Translations under genes and position numbers: made by a program
NCBI GenBank assembly: GCA_031289115.1
Contig: JAITQC010000110.1
Coordinates: 1-35,827 of the forward strand
DNA length: 35,827 bases
Direction: 5' to 3'
Origin: Planctomycetota bacterium
GTDB lineage: Bacteria; Planctomycetota; SZUA-567
Shown here: piece by piece, positions 35,241-35,827 of the stretch
Layout of the letters: every line of letters begins with the position of its first letter
How positions within the stretch are numbered: the first letter of the stretch is position 1
Notes under the pieces: model-generated
What the model was told of the DNA's origin: nothing
Database searches by the model: none
What the model saw: the letters and a program-made list of their open reading frames with translations, nothing else

Positions 35241-35267
35241 CCAGGCGGGAAAAATATCCCGGTCTGG
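35241..35267. repeat. Stem-loop next to the IS remnant
   Basis: CCAGGCGGGA and TCCCGGTCTGG can pair, with small internal mismatch, around AAAATA. It lies between the operon promoter and the decayed transposase. It could be a transcription barrier or part of an element end. Confidence 0.3.
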
Positions 35268-35306
35268 AAACCGTCTGGTCCAGGACGAATTGGGAAAGCT
35301 TCGCTT

Positions 35307-35437
35307 GGAAGTGTCCCAGTGATTGTCGAAATTTAATTATAAAGATGGCCTCCCGCCATGTCGATAGACAAGACATGGTTAGACAAACAAGGAGACCATC
35401 AAATGGCGAGTCGAGAAAAAAAAGTCTGCTATTTACG
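35307..35437 (+). repeat. Direct repeat copy 1 (5' end of an IS256-like element)
   Basis: About 130 bases starting GGAAGTGTCCCAGTGATTGT recur at 35699-35827 with only a handful of differences. The unit contains the inverted repeat CCATGTC/GACATGG, a GGAG ribosome site and the first codons of a transposase-like frame (MASREKK). Compared with copy 2 it has one extra G after the A8 run, which shifts the frame. Confidence 0.9.
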
Positions 35438-35698
35438 CCTCGGTTCTTGCTAAAAACCAACCCGAGACAGGGCAAAACCTTTTTCGGGAGTTAATCCGGG
35501 AAAATGTCTACAGAGTGTTTTTATCGGTCATGGAAGAGGAAGTCGAAAGTCTTTGTGGGCCCCGATATCATCCCCATGGCGAGTAAACTAACCCTCGCGC
35601 TGGTTCAGCCCCTGGATTATACCCGTTACGAGGGTCGACGCCTGGACCTGCAGCGTCCCCGCGTTCGCCAGGGCCGCGGCTCGGGGAGCCGGGAGCGG
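35403..35698 (+). pseudogene. Frameshifted 5' fragment of an IS256/mutator-like transposase
   Basis: If the extra G after the A8 run is ignored, the frame reads MASREKKSAIYASVLAKNQP and then ELIRENVYRVFLSVMEEEVE and SLCGPRYHP before a stop. In another frame it continues as EGRRLDLQRPRVRQG. The blocks MEEEVxxLCGPRY and GRRxxxxRPRVR are typical of the N-terminal region of IS256/mutator-type transposases. At least two frameshifts and a stop make it non-functional. It ends abruptly where the second copy of the element's 5' end begins, so the catalytic DDE region is absent. Confidence 0.65.
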
Positions 35699-35827
35699 GG
35701 AAGTGTCCCAGTGATTGTTAAAATTTAATTATAAAGATGGCCGCCCGCCATGTCGATAGACAAGACATAGTTAGACAAACAAGGAGACCATTAAATGGCG
35801 AGTCGAGAAAAAAAATCTGCTATTTAC
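35699..35827 (+). mobile_element. 5' end of a second IS256-like element copy, running off the right edge
   Basis: This is repeat copy 2. Its start ATG is at 35794 and the visible codons read MASREKKSAIY without the frameshift of copy 1, so this copy may encode an intact transposase beyond the window. It begins directly after the broken remains of copy 1, in the same orientation. Confidence 0.65.

Noticed and set aside
1-35827. tRNA, rRNA or riboswitch genes
   Set aside because: No T-loop GTTCRA context with a foldable cloverleaf, no rRNA-like stretch, and no known riboswitch core was seen on either strand by eye; a covariance-model scan would be decisive.

Overview
The window is GC-rich, compact bacterial chromosome. 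It looks like a diderm (Gram-negative) organism: there is a complete type V autotransporter with an outer-membrane beta-barrel, a transglutaminase-fold protein with an export signal, and sigma-54. It also carries ClpC, the UVR-containing Clp ATPase that is commoner in Firmicutes, cyanobacteria, spirochaetes, chlamydiae and planctomycete-type bacteria than in proteobacteria, and a stand-alone glutaminyl-tRNA synthetase. That mixture fits a PVC-group or similar non-proteobacterial diderm, and the glycyl-radical enzyme implies an anoxic life style. I cannot name the organism from sequence alone.

Layout. (1) 1-4177, minus strand: serS, rnr and miaA (cut by the window edge), translation and RNA housekeeping. 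(2) 4178-4507: divergent promoter region. (3) 4508-8990, plus strand: clpC and glnS. (4) 9032-15784, plus strand: a tightly packed run of CPBP protease, obgE, a coiled-coil protein, rsmD, a 571-residue unknown with TPR-like C-terminus, a membrane-anchored coiled-coil/HTH-like protein, and a degenerate protein kinase fused to a PilZ (c-di-GMP binding) domain. (5) 15900-17549, minus: rpoN. (6) 17821-19830, plus: exported transglutaminase-fold protein lacking the catalytic cysteine. (7) 20000-23395, minus: autotransporter with a repeat-built passenger. (8) 23640-24475: heavily mutated ISAzo13-like transposase. (9) 24794-35070, minus: a sugar-catabolism island with class II aldolase, C_GCAxxG_C_C redox-type protein, ABC sugar importer (binding protein, permease, ATPase), glycyl-radical-enzyme activase, glycyl radical enzyme, and rhamnulokinase-like sugar kinase. 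(10) 35307-35827: a broken IS256/mutator-like transposase followed by a second copy of its 5' end, running off the window.

How genes may work together. The sugar island reads as one regulon. The importer brings in a sugar, the FGGY kinase phosphorylates it (as a ketose, if rhamnulokinase-like), the class II aldolase would split a ketose-1-phosphate into DHAP and an aldehyde, and the glycyl radical enzyme with its dedicated activase would dehydrate or cleave a downstream product. The obvious model is L-rhamnose/L-fucose to 1,2-propanediol to propanal. However, several diol-binding positions known from glycerol dehydratase appear changed in this enzyme, so its substrate is open. The island lies between two different decayed transposase genes, which suggests acquisition. 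The other candidate for something undescribed is the pseudokinase-PilZ protein at the end of the obgE-rsmD gene run, with three unrecognised neighbours.

No tRNA, rRNA or CRISPR array was seen.
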